Assembly (NCBI GenBank): GCA_016871755.1 | Contig: VHCJ01000004.1 | Coordinates: 1 to 64,000, forward strand | Direction: 5' to 3' | Origin: Verrucomicrobiota bacterium | GTDB taxonomy: Bacteria > Verrucomicrobiota > Verrucomicrobiia > Opitutales > Opitutaceae | Length of the DNA stretch: 64,000 bases | Position numbers and translations under genes: made by a program | Shown: piece by piece, positions 16,748 through 28,469 of the stretch | How positions within the stretch are numbered: position 1 is the first letter of the stretch | Layout: every line of letters begins with the position of its first letter | The notes under the pieces: model-generated | What the model saw: only the letters and a program-made list of their open reading frames with translations | Told to the model about the DNA's origin: nothing | Database searches by the model: none

Positions 16748-17941
16748 ATGTCCATGAGCCTTTCACCCGCTCCTCTCTCCACGTGGGCCAGGAACATCTC
16801 CCCTTCTCCGACGCTGGCGGTCGATGCGAAGGCCAAGGCGCTGCAGGCGGCCGGAGAGGACGTCTGCGGATTTGCGGCCGGCGAGCCGGATTTCGACACG
16901 CCGCAGCACATCAAGGATGCGTGCGCGGCGGCGCTGGCTTCGGGCAAGACCAAGTATGCTCCGACGCCGGGCATCGAACCGCTGCGCGCGGCGATCGCGG
17001 CCCGTTACCTGGCTGAGTATGGGTGGAAGGTGGCGCCCTCGCAGGTGATCGTCTCGCCGGGCGGCAAGTTCTCCTGCTACCTGGGCATCCTCGCGACCTG
17101 CTCGCCGGGCGATGAAGTGATCGTGCCGGCGCCGTTTTGGGTCAGCTACCCGGAGATGGTGAAGCTGGCCGGGGCCACGCCCCGGATCGTGCTCGCGGAC
17201 GACCGCACCGGGTTCAAGCTCACCCCGGCGGCGCTGGAAGCGGCGATCACGCCGCGGACGCGGATGGTGATCCTGAATTCGCCGTCGAACCCGACCGGGG
17301 CGGTGTACCGCCGGGAGGAACTGGCGGCGTTGGTGGAGGTGGCCGTGCGTCACAACCTGTACCTGCTTTCCGACGAGATGTACGAGCACCTCGTGTACGA
17401 CGGCGCCCGTCCAACCTGCGTGGCGACGCTGAGTCCGGAGGCGGAGGCGCGGACCATTGTGGTGGCGGGTTTCTCGAAGACGTATGCGATGACCGGATGG
17501 CGCCTCGGCACGACGGTGGCTCCGGCGCCGATCGCCAAGGCGATCTCGGAATTGCAGAGCCAGATGACGTCGAACGTGACCACCTTCGCGCAGTACGGCG
17601 CGCTCGCGGCGCTGCAGGAAAAGGAGAAGACGGCGGCGGCGCTCGCGGTGATGCTGGCGGCGTTTGATCGCCGGCGGCGGAACCTGCACGCGGCGCTCAA
17701 CGCGATCCCGGGTGTCACCTGCCTCCTCGCGGAGGGTGCCTTCTATCTCTTCCCGAACATTTCCAGCTTCGGTCTCCCAGACACGGAATTCTGCGCCCGC
17801 CTGCTGGATCAGGAGAAGGTTGCGGCGGTGCCCGGCAGCGCGTTCGGTGCGCCGGGGTACCTGCGGCTCAGCTATGCCACGAGCGACGCGATCATCGCGA
17901 AGGGCGTGGAGCGGCTGGCCCGGTTTTGCCGCAGCCTCTAG
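16748..17941 (+). CDS. Aspartate aminotransferase (class I, AatA/AspC type)
   Basis: 397 residues from ATG 16748 (ATG 16754 is a close alternative). The order of motifs is that of subgroup I-gamma aspartate aminotransferases: [11 protein letters not shown] near residue 40, [11 protein letters not shown], the [11 protein letters not shown] loop, [14 protein letters not shown], and the PLP-lysine segment [15 protein letters not shown]. It interconverts aspartate and oxaloacetate with glutamate and 2-oxoglutarate. Some relatives also accept prephenate, which would link it to pheA further along. menA follows 21 bases later on the same strand. Confidence 0.9.
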   Translation: MSMSLSPAPLSTWARNISPSPTLAVDAKAKALQAAGEDVCGFAAGEPDFDTPQHIKDACAAALASGKTKYAPTPGIEPLRAAIAARYLAEYGWKVAPSQVIVSPGGKFSCYLGILATCSPGDEVIVPAPFWVSYPEMVKLAGATPRIVLADDRTGFKLTPAALEAAITPRTRMVILNSPSNPTGAVYRREELAALVEVAVRHNLYLLSDEMYEHLVYDGARPTCVATLSPEAEARTIVVAGFSKTYAMTGWRLGTTVAPAPIAKAISELQSQMTSNVTTFAQYGALAALQEKEKTAAALAVMLAAFDRRRRNLHAALNAIPGVTCLLAEGAFYLFPNISSFGLPDTEFCARLLDQEKVAAVPGSAFGAPGYLRLSYATSDAIIAKGVERLARFCRSL

Positions 17942-17962
17942 GCCTTTTGGCCGGCGGTCCGC

Positions 17963-18853
17963 ATGCCCCCCGCCGGTTCCCTCCGCACGTGGCTCGCGGC
18001 GACGCGGCCCAAGACCCTGCCGGCGGCCGTGGCGCCGGTCCTCGTTGGCACGGCCTTTGCGTGGCATGAGGGCCGGTGGGTGCCGGCGGCGGCGCTGGCC
18101 TGCCTCGCGTTTGCGCTGCTGGTGCAGATCGCGACCAACTTCGCGAACGACTACTACGACTTCGTCAAGGGGGCGGATACGGCGGACCGGGTTGGCCCCC
18201 GGCGGGCGGTGGCGAGCGGCCTGATCATGCCCGCAGTGATGCGGCGGGCGATGATCGTGACCTTCGTGGCGGCGTTCCTCGCGGGCCTCGCCCTCCTGCC
18301 GTACGGCGGCTGGCCGCTCCTCGTGATCGGCATCGCCAGCATCCTGAGCGGCATCGCCTACACCGGCGGCCCGTATCCCCTCGGGTACCATGGGCTGGGT
18401 GATCTCTTCGTTTTCCTGTTCTTTGGCCTCGTCGCCGTGGGCGCGACCTACTTTGTGCAGGCTGGCTTACCCGGCTGGAAGGTCTGGGTGGCCGGAGCGG
18501 CGGTGGGCCTGCTGGCGGCGAACATCCTCGTCACGAACAATCTCCGGGACGCGGAGACGGATGCCCGGGCGGGGAAGCGCACCACGGTGGTGCGTTTTGG
18601 CCGCGGCTTTGGGAGGGCCCAGTTTGCGGCGTCGCACCTGTTCGCGCTCGTCGTTCCCCTCCTCGTGTTTCGGGCGGGAGCGTCGCCGTGGGTGCTGCTG
18701 CCGCTGCTGCTGACGCCCCTGGCTTGGTCGCAGACCCAGCGAATCTACCGGGAGACGGATCCGGCGCGTCTGATCGCGTTGCTCGGCGAGGCGGGGCGCT
18801 ACGTGGCCCTCTATGCCGGGTTGCTGGCGGCGGGCTTGGTGCTCGACCGCTGA
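17963..18853 (+). CDS. menA: 1,4-dihydroxy-2-naphthoate polyprenyltransferase
   Basis: 296 residues of a UbiA-superfamily membrane enzyme with eight or nine hydrophobic segments. The first Asp-rich motif lies in ATNFANDYYDFVKGADTADR (about 52-71) and the second in NNLRDAETDARAGKRTT, spaced as in MenA. It attaches the polyprenyl tail to dihydroxynaphthoate in menaquinone synthesis, implying menaquinone-based respiration. The N-terminal RPKTLPAAVAPVLVG is diagnostic. It converges with trxA across about 90 bases that contain the trxA terminator. Confidence 0.93.
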   Translation: MPPAGSLRTWLAATRPKTLPAAVAPVLVGTAFAWHEGRWVPAAALACLAFALLVQIATNFANDYYDFVKGADTADRVGPRRAVASGLIMPAVMRRAMIVTFVAAFLAGLALLPYGGWPLLVIGIASILSGIAYTGGPYPLGYHGLGDLFVFLFFGLVAVGATYFVQAGLPGWKVWVAGAAVGLLAANILVTNNLRDAETDARAGKRTTVVRFGRGFGRAQFAASHLFALVVPLLVFRAGASPWVLLPLLLTPLAWSQTQRIYRETDPARLIALLGEAGRYVALYAGLLAAGLVLDR

Positions 18854-18864
18854 CGGGGGACGAG

Positions 18865-18891
18865 AAAAAGGCACCGCAACGAGGCGGTGCC
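18865..18891 (-). terminator. Intrinsic terminator of the trxA transcript
   Basis: Read on the minus strand, arms GGCACCGC and GCGGTGCC (18891-18884 and 18877-18870) surround a six-base loop and are followed at once by TTTTT (18869-18865). This is a textbook rho-independent terminator, sited 50 bases past the trxA stop. Confidence 0.9.
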
Positions 18892-18941
18892 GGGGGCGGG
18901 AACGGGAGGCGGGCCACGCGGCCCGTCCGATCCGTCGGAGC

Positions 18942-19265
18942 CTAGACCTTGGCGAGCAGGCGTTGCTTGATGTCCGGCTTCGGGAGCATGCCGACCATCG
19001 TGTCGACGAGGGTGCCGCCCTTGAAGAGGAGCATCGTCGGAATCGCGCGGACATTGTACTGGGCGGCGAGCTGATCGTTGTCGTCGACGTTGACCTTGGC
19101 GATCGTCACGCGGCCTTTGAGTTCGGCCCCGAGTTCTTCGAGGACCGGGGCGATGGCCTTGCAGGGCCCGCACCAAGGGGCCCAGAAGTCGACGAGAACC
19201 GGGGTGGATGAGCTGATGGCCGCCGGGAAGCTGGCGGCGTTGAGTTCGATGGTATTGGCGGACAT
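18942..19265 (-). CDS. trxA: Thioredoxin
   Basis: 107 residues, the standard thioredoxin length. The redox motif WCGPC lies at residues 31-35 inside [14 protein letters not shown], and the cis-proline segment [12 protein letters not shown] follows near residue 73. It reduces protein disulfides in the cytoplasm using thioredoxin reductase. I start it at ATG 19265 because the conserved fold begins right after; an upstream in-frame ATG at 19292 would overlap the preceding gene. It is followed by a strong terminator and forms the end of the leftward scpA group. Confidence 0.96.
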   Translation of the reverse strand: MSANTIELNAASFPAAISSSTPVLVDFWAPWCGPCKAIAPVLEELGAELKGRVTIAKVNVDDNDQLAAQYNVRAIPTMLLFKGGTLVDTMVGMLPKPDIKQRLLAKV

Positions 19266-19288
19266 GAAAGGAGAGAGTGATGCGGAGA

Positions 19289-19564
19289 TCACTGCGGGGT
19301 CGACTTGTGCAGGATCTCGGCGAGTTCGCGGGGATCGACGGTCTCGAGGTGCCGGTCGCGTCGCTTCAATTCCTCGAAGGTCTTGATCACCGTCTCGGTC
19401 ATGCTCCCGTGCGTCTCCTCGGAGCCTCCGACGAGGTGGAACTGCTCGCCCTGCGTGATCCGCTTGTGGCCGTCATCGCCATCCAGCCCCAGCCCAAGCA
19501 GGGCGGCCTTGCCGGCCGGCCGCTTCGCGGACGAGGGAGTCTTCTTGACGGGCTTCTTGCTCAC
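19289..19564 (-). CDS. Small conserved-looking protein of unknown function
   Basis: 91 residues, not recognised. The basic N terminus ([19 protein letters not shown]) precedes a short glycine-rich stretch and an acidic helical C-terminal half ([33 protein letters not shown]). Its GTG start overlaps the scpA stop (GTGA), so it is translated with scpA, and trxA begins 23 bases downstream. Tight coupling supports it being real. A role alongside ScpA is only a guess from position. Confidence 0.65.
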   Translation of the reverse strand: MSKKPVKKTPSSAKRPAGKAALLGLGLDGDDGHKRITQGEQFHLVGGSEETHGSMTETVIKTFEELKRRDRHLETVDPRELAEILHKSTPQ

Positions 19565-20394
19565 GCCATCACCGTGCTTCCTTCCGCTGCGGTTTCAAGT
19601 GGGTTTTCCGTGGCAGCGTTCTCCGGCGCGGAAGCGGATGCCTCGGCGGGGGCGGGATCGACCTCGGCCGCCGAGCAGACGATGTCCGTGAACGCCTCGT
19701 CCTGCCGGATGTTGAGCTTGCGCAGACGCGTGAGCTCAAGGACGGCGAGGAACGTCGCGACCAGCACCCGCAGCGTGGTGCGCTCGGGGAAGAGGGAGGA
19801 GAAGACGAAGGACTTCGTCGTTTGGAGCTTGAGGAGGAGGGACTCCATCTGATCCGCCACGGTCACCTGTTCATCCCGGATCTCGCCGACGACGAGCTTT
19901 TCGGCGAGCCGGCGCAGGACGATGTTAAAGGCGTTCCAGAGCTCGATGCGGTCGACCGGCTTGAGCGGACGGTCGTGCTCCGAGACGGCTTGCTCGGCGA
20001 CACGGCGCGGGAGCTTGTCCTGCTCGAACTGCGCCAGTGCCGCGAGGCCACCGGCGGCCTCCTTGAACTTCTTGTACTGCAGAAGCTGGTGGACAAGCTC
20101 CCAGCGGGGGTCCATCGCGTCGTCGTCGGCATCGTCCGCGACGGCCGCCTGTCCCTTGGGGAGCAGCATGCGGCTCTTGATCTCCATCAGCGAGGCCGCC
20201 ATGACGAAGAACTCGCCAGCGATCTCGAGGTCGAGTTGCTGCATCGAGTGTAGCACGTCGATGTACTGGCGCGTGACGGCCTCGATGGGGATGTCGTAGA
20301 TGTCCAGCTCGCTCTTGCGGATGAGGAAGAGCAGCAAGTCGAGGGGACCCTCGAACGCGGGCAGCTTGATGCGGTAGTCGGTGTCGGGAGCCAC
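19561..20394 (-). CDS. scpA: Segregation and condensation protein A (kleisin)
   Basis: 277 residues from GTG 20394. The N-terminal kleisin segment FEGPLDLLLFLIRKSELDIYDIPI (residues 14-37) and the SLMEIKSRMLLP helix near 90 are diagnostic for ScpA, which bridges the Smc heads in the bacterial condensin complex. A winged-helix C-terminal part (ERTTLRVLVATFLAVLELTRLRKL) binds the other Smc head. A further ~50 residues form an acidic Ala/Glu-rich tail. Its usual partner gene scpB is not adjacent but about 25 kb away at 45.2 kb. Confidence 0.93.
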   Translation of the reverse strand: MAPDTDYRIKLPAFEGPLDLLLFLIRKSELDIYDIPIEAVTRQYIDVLHSMQQLDLEIAGEFFVMAASLMEIKSRMLLPKGQAAVADDADDDAMDPRWELVHQLLQYKKFKEAAGGLAALAQFEQDKLPRRVAEQAVSEHDRPLKPVDRIELWNAFNIVLRRLAEKLVVGEIRDEQVTVADQMESLLLKLQTTKSFVFSSLFPERTTLRVLVATFLAVLELTRLRKLNIRQDEAFTDIVCSAAEVDPAPAEASASAPENAATENPLETAAEGSTVMA

Positions 20395-20451
20395 GGTCGC
20401 GGCGATGGTTGGCCGCGCGCCGGAGGCGGCAACGAAAAACGCGCGGTCGGC

Positions 20452-21699
20452 TCACGCCCGGCGAAGCAGGGCGCAGTAAAAGCCGTCCGTATCGTAAAGC
20501 GAAGGCAGCAAGGTGTGCCCGGGCGAGGCGGGCCGGGCGCGGGGCAACACGCGAAGGGGGGCGGACTCTGGCCGGAAATCGGGGTGACGCTCGAGGAAGC
20601 GGCGGACCACGGCCTCGTTTTCGGAGGCGGCCAGCGAGCAGGTGGCGTAGACAAGGAGCCCGCCCGGTCGGACGAGAAGCCGGTAACGATCGAGCAGCGC
20701 GCCCTGCCGTACGGCGGCGGCGGCGACGTCGGCGGGCTGCGTGCTCCACTTGAGGTGGGGTGCGCGGCGCCAGGTACCGGTGCCGGTGCACGGCGCGTCG
20801 ACGAGGACGCCGTCGAACCCGCCTCCAGCCTGGGTCTCCGGCGTGCGCGTGACCTCAATGGACCGCAGTCCGGCGCGGCGTGCCCGGAGGCGCAACTCGT
20901 CGAGGGCCGCGGCGCGGATGTCGTGGGCGAAGACCCTTACCGTCCCGCCGAGCCGCGACGCGAGGTGCAGGGTCTTGCCACCGGCACCGGCGCAGGCGTC
21001 GAGCCAGCGCTCCCCGGCGGCGAGCGGGAGTTGCGCCACGATCCACTGAGAGCCCAGATCCTGCACCTCGATCCGCCCGTCGGCGCAGGCGTCGCTGCGG
21101 GTGAGGTCGACGTCGCCCTCCATCCGCCAGGCGCCGGGAAGGTCCGGAGACGGCGTGAAGCCCCATCCCTGCGCCCGAAACTCCGCTTCGACCCGTTCCG
21201 GTTGGCCGGTCTGCAGGCGGATCCAAAGCGGAGCGCGCTGGACGAGCACCTCGTTCAGCGGTGGCGTGAAGGCCACCGGACATTCGGCGCGAAACCAGTC
21301 GGGCAGCACCGGACGATCGGCGTGGGCCAAAACCTTGCCGAGGAGGAACGCGGAGCGTTCTTCGATGCTTGAACCCGCGGGCGGCCAGTCGGACAGCAAC
21401 GAGCGCTTGAGTTCCCGCGTGGCGGGAAGGTCGGCGGACAGCCAGACGACCGCGGCAATCGCCGCATCTTCCATGGCTTGGCCGGGATCAGGTAGCCAGC
21501 TGCGGTAGCGCAGCGCGGTGTACACGAGTTCCCGGTAAAGCCGACGGTCGCGGGAACCGAAGCGCCGATCCTGCCGAAGTCGCTGCTCCAGCTTTGCCGG
21601 CAAGGCGCGGTCCGAGGTCGCCAGCGGGTGAAACTCCACCCAGAGCTGACGGAAGACCTCGGACTGACCTCGGGCGATGCGGGATGCGGCGTTCAGCAC
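20452..21699 (-). CDS. RsmB/NSUN-family RNA (cytosine-5) methyltransferase
   Basis: 415 residues from GTG 21699, four bases after the lptD-like stop. The S-adenosylmethionine-binding region has LDACAGAGGKTLHLA. The two catalytic cysteines lie in DAPCTGTGTWRR (motif IV) and YATCSLAASENE (motif VI), typical of m5C RNA methyltransferases. An N-terminal region (1-160) resembles the NusB-like domain of RsmB only loosely. The likely target is 16S rRNA position 967 or another rRNA or tRNA site, not decided here. It sits between lptD and scpA on the same strand. Confidence 0.85.
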   Translation of the reverse strand: MLNAASRIARGQSEVFRQLWVEFHPLATSDRALPAKLEQRLRQDRRFGSRDRRLYRELVYTALRYRSWLPDPGQAMEDAAIAAVVWLSADLPATRELKRSLLSDWPPAGSSIEERSAFLLGKVLAHADRPVLPDWFRAECPVAFTPPLNEVLVQRAPLWIRLQTGQPERVEAEFRAQGWGFTPSPDLPGAWRMEGDVDLTRSDACADGRIEVQDLGSQWIVAQLPLAAGERWLDACAGAGGKTLHLASRLGGTVRVFAHDIRAAALDELRLRARRAGLRSIEVTRTPETQAGGGFDGVLVDAPCTGTGTWRRAPHLKWSTQPADVAAAAVRQGALLDRYRLLVRPGGLLVYATCSLAASENEAVVRRFLERHPDFRPESAPLRVLPRARPASPGHTLLPSLYDTDGFYCALLRRA

Positions 21700-21703
21700 G
21701 GGT

Positions 21704-23800
21704 TCAGAACCGGGCGCGCTCGAACTGCACCACGAAGCCGAATGACCCCTCGCGCTTCCGACCCTCGAAGAAGTTGACCCCGTAGCCGAGCACCCAGAGT
21801 CGATCAAGGGTCTGCCGGATGCCGAAGGTCCGCTCGACGAAGCGTGCCTGCCGGGTGTCGTAGTGGAGCCTCGTGAAGCCTTCATAGACCTCGTTCAGCC
21901 GGTAGCCCGCGTCGACGACGTACTCCTCGATCCGGCTGCGCAGGAAGTGGGTGCCGACCCGCAGCGTCCACCACTCGCTGTTTGTCAGCGTCAGACCCGT
22001 GTTGAGCTCAGCGAGCTCCGCCCGGTCCGTCGTGAGCCGCTGGTACAGGTCGAAGCGCAGCCAGTCGAAGGGAGTCAGCCCGAGTCCGAGGTGGAGGTCG
22101 GAGAGCGCCCGCGTGCCGGCCGGGTTGTCGAAGCGCAGATCAGCGGCCAGATCGAGCGACGCCAGATCGCGGGACCCGTAGGTGCGGTCGCGCGTCTGGA
22201 GCACATTGTCGACACCGAGGCGCAGGGTGTCCCGCGGCGCCAGTTGGTCGACCGCGCGCGAATCGCCCAGTCCCAGCGGCTGCAGGTAGGTCGAGAAATC
22301 GCGGCGGTCGATGGCGGGAGGCGCGGTGCGGTTTCCCCCGGCGCGGTCGATGCGGCGGTAGGAGAGGCGAGGCGTAACGCGGTGACGCAGTCCATCGACG
22401 TTCCAAGCCTCGTTGCGATACGGGAACGTGGCCTGCGCCGAGACGGCGGCGTCGAAGCCGACTTCCGTGAGCGTTCGTTGGATCGAGGAGGGTCCGGTGG
22501 CGGGGGAAATGCCCCCGTACCGCGTATGGCGCACCCCGGCGACCGGCGTGAACGCAAATCCCGACGCCGGCACCGTGGTCCGGCTCAGGCCATAGTAGGC
22601 GTCGAGGCGGTCGCTGCGGAGGGTGGGCAGGCGGTGCCTGGGATCAGCCTCCCGGAGCCGTACGTAGGACGCGTGACCGCGCTGCTGGAGGCCGAGCGCG
22701 GGAGATCCGAGAGACTGGGGGAGCAGCGTGGCGGTCAGTTCTGGCAGTCGCTCTTGGACGAGGAACGTCCGGTTGAAGTTCGGGCGCGCGAATGCCTCGA
22801 GACCGAACGTCGGGGCGATGTACGTGGCGGCGAGGAACGAGTCGGGATGCTGCGCACCCTCAAAGCGATCCGGCCGGAAGTCCCGCAGGACTTCCGAGTC
22901 GGACCAGTGCACGACCTGCGCGGTGAGGGTCAGATTCTCCCCCTCGCGCTGACGGTGGCGCCACTCCAGGAACCCGCGCTCGGCGCCGATCGGGCGATCG
23001 AGGATGTCACGCTCGCGATTGCCGCTGTCGCGAATGAAACCGCTTTGGAACGACCCCTGCATCGCCCCGGAGGAGGTCCGGGACGCATACGTGGCCAGGG
23101 GACCGGCGAGGAGGCCCCGGTTGGTGTAGAGGCCGAGGGAGCCGCCCGCCTCAAGTCCGGGCGCGACGGGGAATTGAAGCCCCACGTCCGCGAAGGCACC
23201 CACCGTGCGGCGGTAGCCTGCGGCGAGGGTGGCGTAGCGGATGAACGCGCGGTCGGCGGGCAGGGGAAAGCTTGGCAGCGGCAGTTGCGGACCCCGGCCG
23301 AGGCCCACGCGCCCACCGGTCAACTGGAGGCGGTCGTCCGGGCGCAGGAGCAACCGGTCCGCGCGCAGCGTGGGGGTCCACGGGCCTGGCTCGCCGAACG
23401 TGGCGACGGCCTGCTCGACGATGATCTCGGACGCGGTTCCGTGGATCCGGGTGCCGGAGAGATAGACCAGATCGGTGCCGAGCCGTGGCTGGGAGACCTC
23501 AAATGACTGGTCGGCACGGCGATAGACCAATTCGTCGGCGAGCAGGCGGCGTCCGTCGCGCTGGAAGACCACGTTCCCGCGGGCGCGGGCGACCTGGGTG
23601 CGGTAGGCGTACCGGATCTCATCGGCGGTAAGGCTGGTGGTGCCGTCGACGAGACGGGCGTTGCCGCGGCGGATGGTTTCGCCGGCGGCGAGATCGGTCT
23701 CGGACACGTCGGCGGAGAGATCGAACCCGGTCGGCGCAGCGGGAGCGGCGGCGAGGCACGAGCAGCAGACGGCGAGGAGCGTGAGCAGGACGAAGCGCAC
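21704..23800 (-). CDS. lptD: LptD-like outer-membrane LPS-assembly protein
   Basis: 698 residues from GTG 23800. A signal peptide (about 1-18, with a Cys-Cys pair) is followed by an OstA/LptA-like beta-jellyroll (about 24-190, with repeating 'LTADEIRYAYRTQVARARGNVVFQ' type strands). A long region of alternating aromatic and polar strands fits the LptD beta barrel and ends in phenylalanine (VQFERARF). LptD inserts LPS into the outer leaflet with LptE. It supports an LPS-bearing outer membrane. Sequence conservation of the barrel is low, so lptD is assigned from architecture. Confidence 0.78.
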   Translation of the reverse strand: MRFVLLTLLAVCCSCLAAAPAAPTGFDLSADVSETDLAAGETIRRGNARLVDGTTSLTADEIRYAYRTQVARARGNVVFQRDGRRLLADELVYRRADQSFEVSQPRLGTDLVYLSGTRIHGTASEIIVEQAVATFGEPGPWTPTLRADRLLLRPDDRLQLTGGRVGLGRGPQLPLPSFPLPADRAFIRYATLAAGYRRTVGAFADVGLQFPVAPGLEAGGSLGLYTNRGLLAGPLATYASRTSSGAMQGSFQSGFIRDSGNRERDILDRPIGAERGFLEWRHRQREGENLTLTAQVVHWSDSEVLRDFRPDRFEGAQHPDSFLAATYIAPTFGLEAFARPNFNRTFLVQERLPELTATLLPQSLGSPALGLQQRGHASYVRLREADPRHRLPTLRSDRLDAYYGLSRTTVPASGFAFTPVAGVRHTRYGGISPATGPSSIQRTLTEVGFDAAVSAQATFPYRNEAWNVDGLRHRVTPRLSYRRIDRAGGNRTAPPAIDRRDFSTYLQPLGLGDSRAVDQLAPRDTLRLGVDNVLQTRDRTYGSRDLASLDLAADLRFDNPAGTRALSDLHLGLGLTPFDWLRFDLYQRLTTDRAELAELNTGLTLTNSEWWTLRVGTHFLRSRIEEYVVDAGYRLNEVYEGFTRLHYDTRQARFVERTFGIRQTLDRLWVLGYGVNFFEGRKREGSFGFVVQFERARF

Positions 23801-23915
23801 GCCGGAAGGGAACCCCGCGGCGGGGCGGGACGCAAGACACCGCTGCCGGGTCGCGGCGGTCCGAGACTAGGCTAGACGGAGCCGGGCCGCTGGCCTACGC
23901 TTGCGGTTCCGACCC

Positions 23916-26138
<2,223 letters not shown>

Positions 26139-26170
26139 ACGTCGGGTTGACGACCCTCCCGCGGAGAGCG

Positions 26171-27718
26171 TCAGGCCGGGGCGTTCGAGCCAGCGAACCC
26201 GATGATGCTCTCTGCGAGGCGCTTCGCCCCGGCTTCCAGCCACGCTTTCCCTGACTCCGCGGAGGCGGCGGTGGCATCGCCCATCACCCCGCTGCGGGAC
26301 AGGTCTGACGTGAGCCAGGCGAAGGTGGCGGGTGCCTTTTCGGGGCGGAGTGATCCCGGATCGTCGAGCCGCGCGGGGTACTCGGAGGTGGCGCGCTCGC
26401 GTCGCACGAGGTCCGGCATGGCGGCGAGCAGGAGCGATGTTTCCCATGCGCCGGCGTGGAAGCCGTGGATACGTTCCTGCGCCGGCAAGTCGGCCGCGGT
26501 CGGCACGGTCAGCAGGGCGGTGCGAAGCCCGAGTGTCGTCTGGATCTCGCGCAGCGTGTAGGTGAGCACGGCGCTGTTGCCCCCGTGCGTGTTGAGCACG
26601 GCGAGGCGCCGGAAACCCCAGGCGTGCAACTGCCGAGCTTGGGCGAGTAACGCGTGCCGCAGCGTGCGGGTGGAGAGGCTGAGCGTGCCCGGAAAATCGC
26701 GATGCTCGCTGCTCTTCCCCAGAAGCATCGCGGGGGCGAACCAGACGGCGGCTTCAGGAGGGAGTTGAGCGGACAAGGCCGAAGACCAGATTTCCCCGAG
26801 AAAGGCGTCCACCCCGACGGGCAGGTGCGGACCGTGCTGCTCGATTGCTCCTGTGGCGACGATCGCCACCGCGTTGGCGGGCCCTCCGGAGGCGGTCAGT
26901 GTCGCCAGTTGTCGGGCGGTGAGGTCTGCGAGGCTCCGCGGCGAGGCCGCGGGGGGCGGCGCAGCGCGGAAACCCTCGGCCGGTCGCCGCCAGTCCGCCA
27001 GCGCGGCTTCACCCCCCGGGGTCCGGTGGCCGGCGATCTCCCCGAGCAGGCCGCGCAGGCGCGCCGCCGCCTCGATCGCGATTACGCCCCCCGCCAGCCC
27101 CGGGGGGGCCGGGAGGGGAAGGGGCAGGTTCCAGTACCCCGGCCGCAGGGCGACGTCGGCGCAGTCTCCGTCGCGGAACGGCGCCTCCGGCGGGACGCCG
27201 AGCAAGGTGGAGCCGATGGCCTGGACCCGGGCTCGATCTCGTCCGGCAGGATGGAGGTCGAGTCCGAGGCCGGAGCCGTGGATCACGTACGTGTGCAGTC
27301 CCAGCGAAGCGCGGAGATCGAGTGCGGCTGTGGCGGCGAGTTCCACGTTCCATGGGCTCGAGTTGAGCAGGACCAACTTGCGGAACCCGGCGGCGTGCAC
27401 GCCGGCGCCGACCTCCAGGAGCAGGGCGTGCGCGGTGTCTGGATCGACGCCGAAGCAGCACGACGCGTACGGGCCCAGAACCTGCTGGAGAGCGGGCAGC
27501 ACGCAGACCTCGGCCGGATCGATCCCGGCGACGGCGGCGGCGATCAGCGGCTCCGAGATCGCTTCCTCGAGGCGGAGCGGAAGGCCCAGTCCGTGGTCAC
27601 CGATGCCATGGAGCGGGAGGATCGCGATCCGGGTGGCGGAGGCCGGAGTGGTGGCGAAGTCCTCCCAGGTCCGATGCGACCAAGCGGTGCGAGGATCAGT
27701 GTGGCGGGAGTGCAGCAT
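26171..27718 (-). CDS. Two-domain creatininase-family amidohydrolase with a degenerate N-terminal domain
   Basis: 515 residues, about twice the normal ~250 of the family. The C-terminal half (about 265-510) has the metal-site pattern of creatininase/FAPy-hydrolase proteins: TGAIEQHGPHLPVGVD (E293, H295, D304), NTHGGN (H378) and GFHAGAWETS (E426). The N-terminal half (about 14-230) aligns by eye in the same order but reads LPLHGIGDHGLGLPL and LNSSPWN, so most ligands are lost. This suggests tandem duplication with one copy kept as a structural or regulatory domain. The substrate is unknown. A secreted unknown follows upstream on the same strand after 11 bases. Confidence 0.78.
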   Translation of the reverse strand: MLHSRHTDPRTAWSHRTWEDFATTPASATRIAILPLHGIGDHGLGLPLRLEEAISEPLIAAAVAGIDPAEVCVLPALQQVLGPYASCCFGVDPDTAHALLLEVGAGVHAAGFRKLVLLNSSPWNVELAATAALDLRASLGLHTYVIHGSGLGLDLHPAGRDRARVQAIGSTLLGVPPEAPFRDGDCADVALRPGYWNLPLPLPAPPGLAGGVIAIEAAARLRGLLGEIAGHRTPGGEAALADWRRPAEGFRAAPPPAASPRSLADLTARQLATLTASGGPANAVAIVATGAIEQHGPHLPVGVDAFLGEIWSSALSAQLPPEAAVWFAPAMLLGKSSEHRDFPGTLSLSTRTLRHALLAQARQLHAWGFRRLAVLNTHGGNSAVLTYTLREIQTTLGLRTALLTVPTAADLPAQERIHGFHAGAWETSLLLAAMPDLVRRERATSEYPARLDDPGSLRPEKAPATFAWLTSDLSRSGVMGDATAASAESGKAWLEAGAKRLAESIIGFAGSNAPA

Positions 27719-27729
27719 GGGCGCGGGAG

Positions 27730-28419
27730 CTATCGCGGGGAGGGGCGGGCCGACTCAAACTCCGAGTAGACGACCTCCATGTCGTCATCGAGTGACTTGA
27801 TCCACCAGGCCCGCCCGCGCAGGGTGACGGTGATGCGCTGGAGGAGGGTGGGTCGGTCGCCATCCGGCAGGGAGTATTCGACCACGGTGCGGGCCTGCTC
27901 GATCGCGATTCCGGTCACCGGCTTGAACGGCTCGAAGCTGGCGAGTTCCATGCGTTCGATCGTTCCCGTGGGCCGGTGCAGTACGAAGGTCACGGCCATG
28001 TGGGCCGCCGAGCGATCATCCTCATCGGTCGTCCGCAGGCGGAAGCGCCACTGGGCGCGCGTTCCATCGTCCTGAACCAACTGCGCATTGGCCTCGTCGA
28101 TCTGTTCCTTGACGTTGGGGGCGGTGTCGCCGCGGGAGCGCCGGGTCTGTTGCTCCGCGTAGCTCGCGCGTTCCTTCTCGGTGGGCGTACGGCCGTCCTT
28201 TTGCAGCAAGGTCCAGCGGCGGAACTCCGGAAGTCGCGGATCATAGCGCTCGACGAGACTCTTGCCGGCGGCGCGGGTGCTCTGGGTGAACGCCCAGCCC
28301 CTGCTTCCCTCGGCCCGGTAGCCGGCAAGCGCAGCGCGCAGATCGTCCGGCATTGAGGTGGCCTGCACCGGCAGGGTGCTGCCCAAAAGGACGAAAACGA
28401 GGAAGAGCCATGGCCGCAT
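27730..28419 (-). CDS. Secreted protein of unknown function
   Basis: 229 residues from ATG 28419 (GTG 28443 is an alternative), starting with a signal peptide (MRPWLFLVFVLLGSTLPVQA). The mature part alternates charged helices and beta strands, with FVLHRPTGTIERMELASFEPFKPV and LLQRITVTLRGRAWWIKSLDDDMEVVYSEF. This pattern vaguely recalls lipoprotein-sorting (LolA-like) half-barrels, but I do not recognise a family. It lies between the creatininase-like gene and a GreA/B-type factor, all leftward. Confidence 0.6.
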   Translation of the reverse strand: MRPWLFLVFVLLGSTLPVQATSMPDDLRAALAGYRAEGSRGWAFTQSTRAAGKSLVERYDPRLPEFRRWTLLQKDGRTPTEKERASYAEQQTRRSRGDTAPNVKEQIDEANAQLVQDDGTRAQWRFRLRTTDEDDRSAAHMAVTFVLHRPTGTIERMELASFEPFKPVTGIAIEQARTVVEYSLPDGDRPTLLQRITVTLRGRAWWIKSLDDDMEVVYSEFESARPSPR

Positions 28420-28469
28420 CCGGAGACGAAAGCCGTCCGCCACCGTGCGAGCAAGCCCGGCACGGGCGC

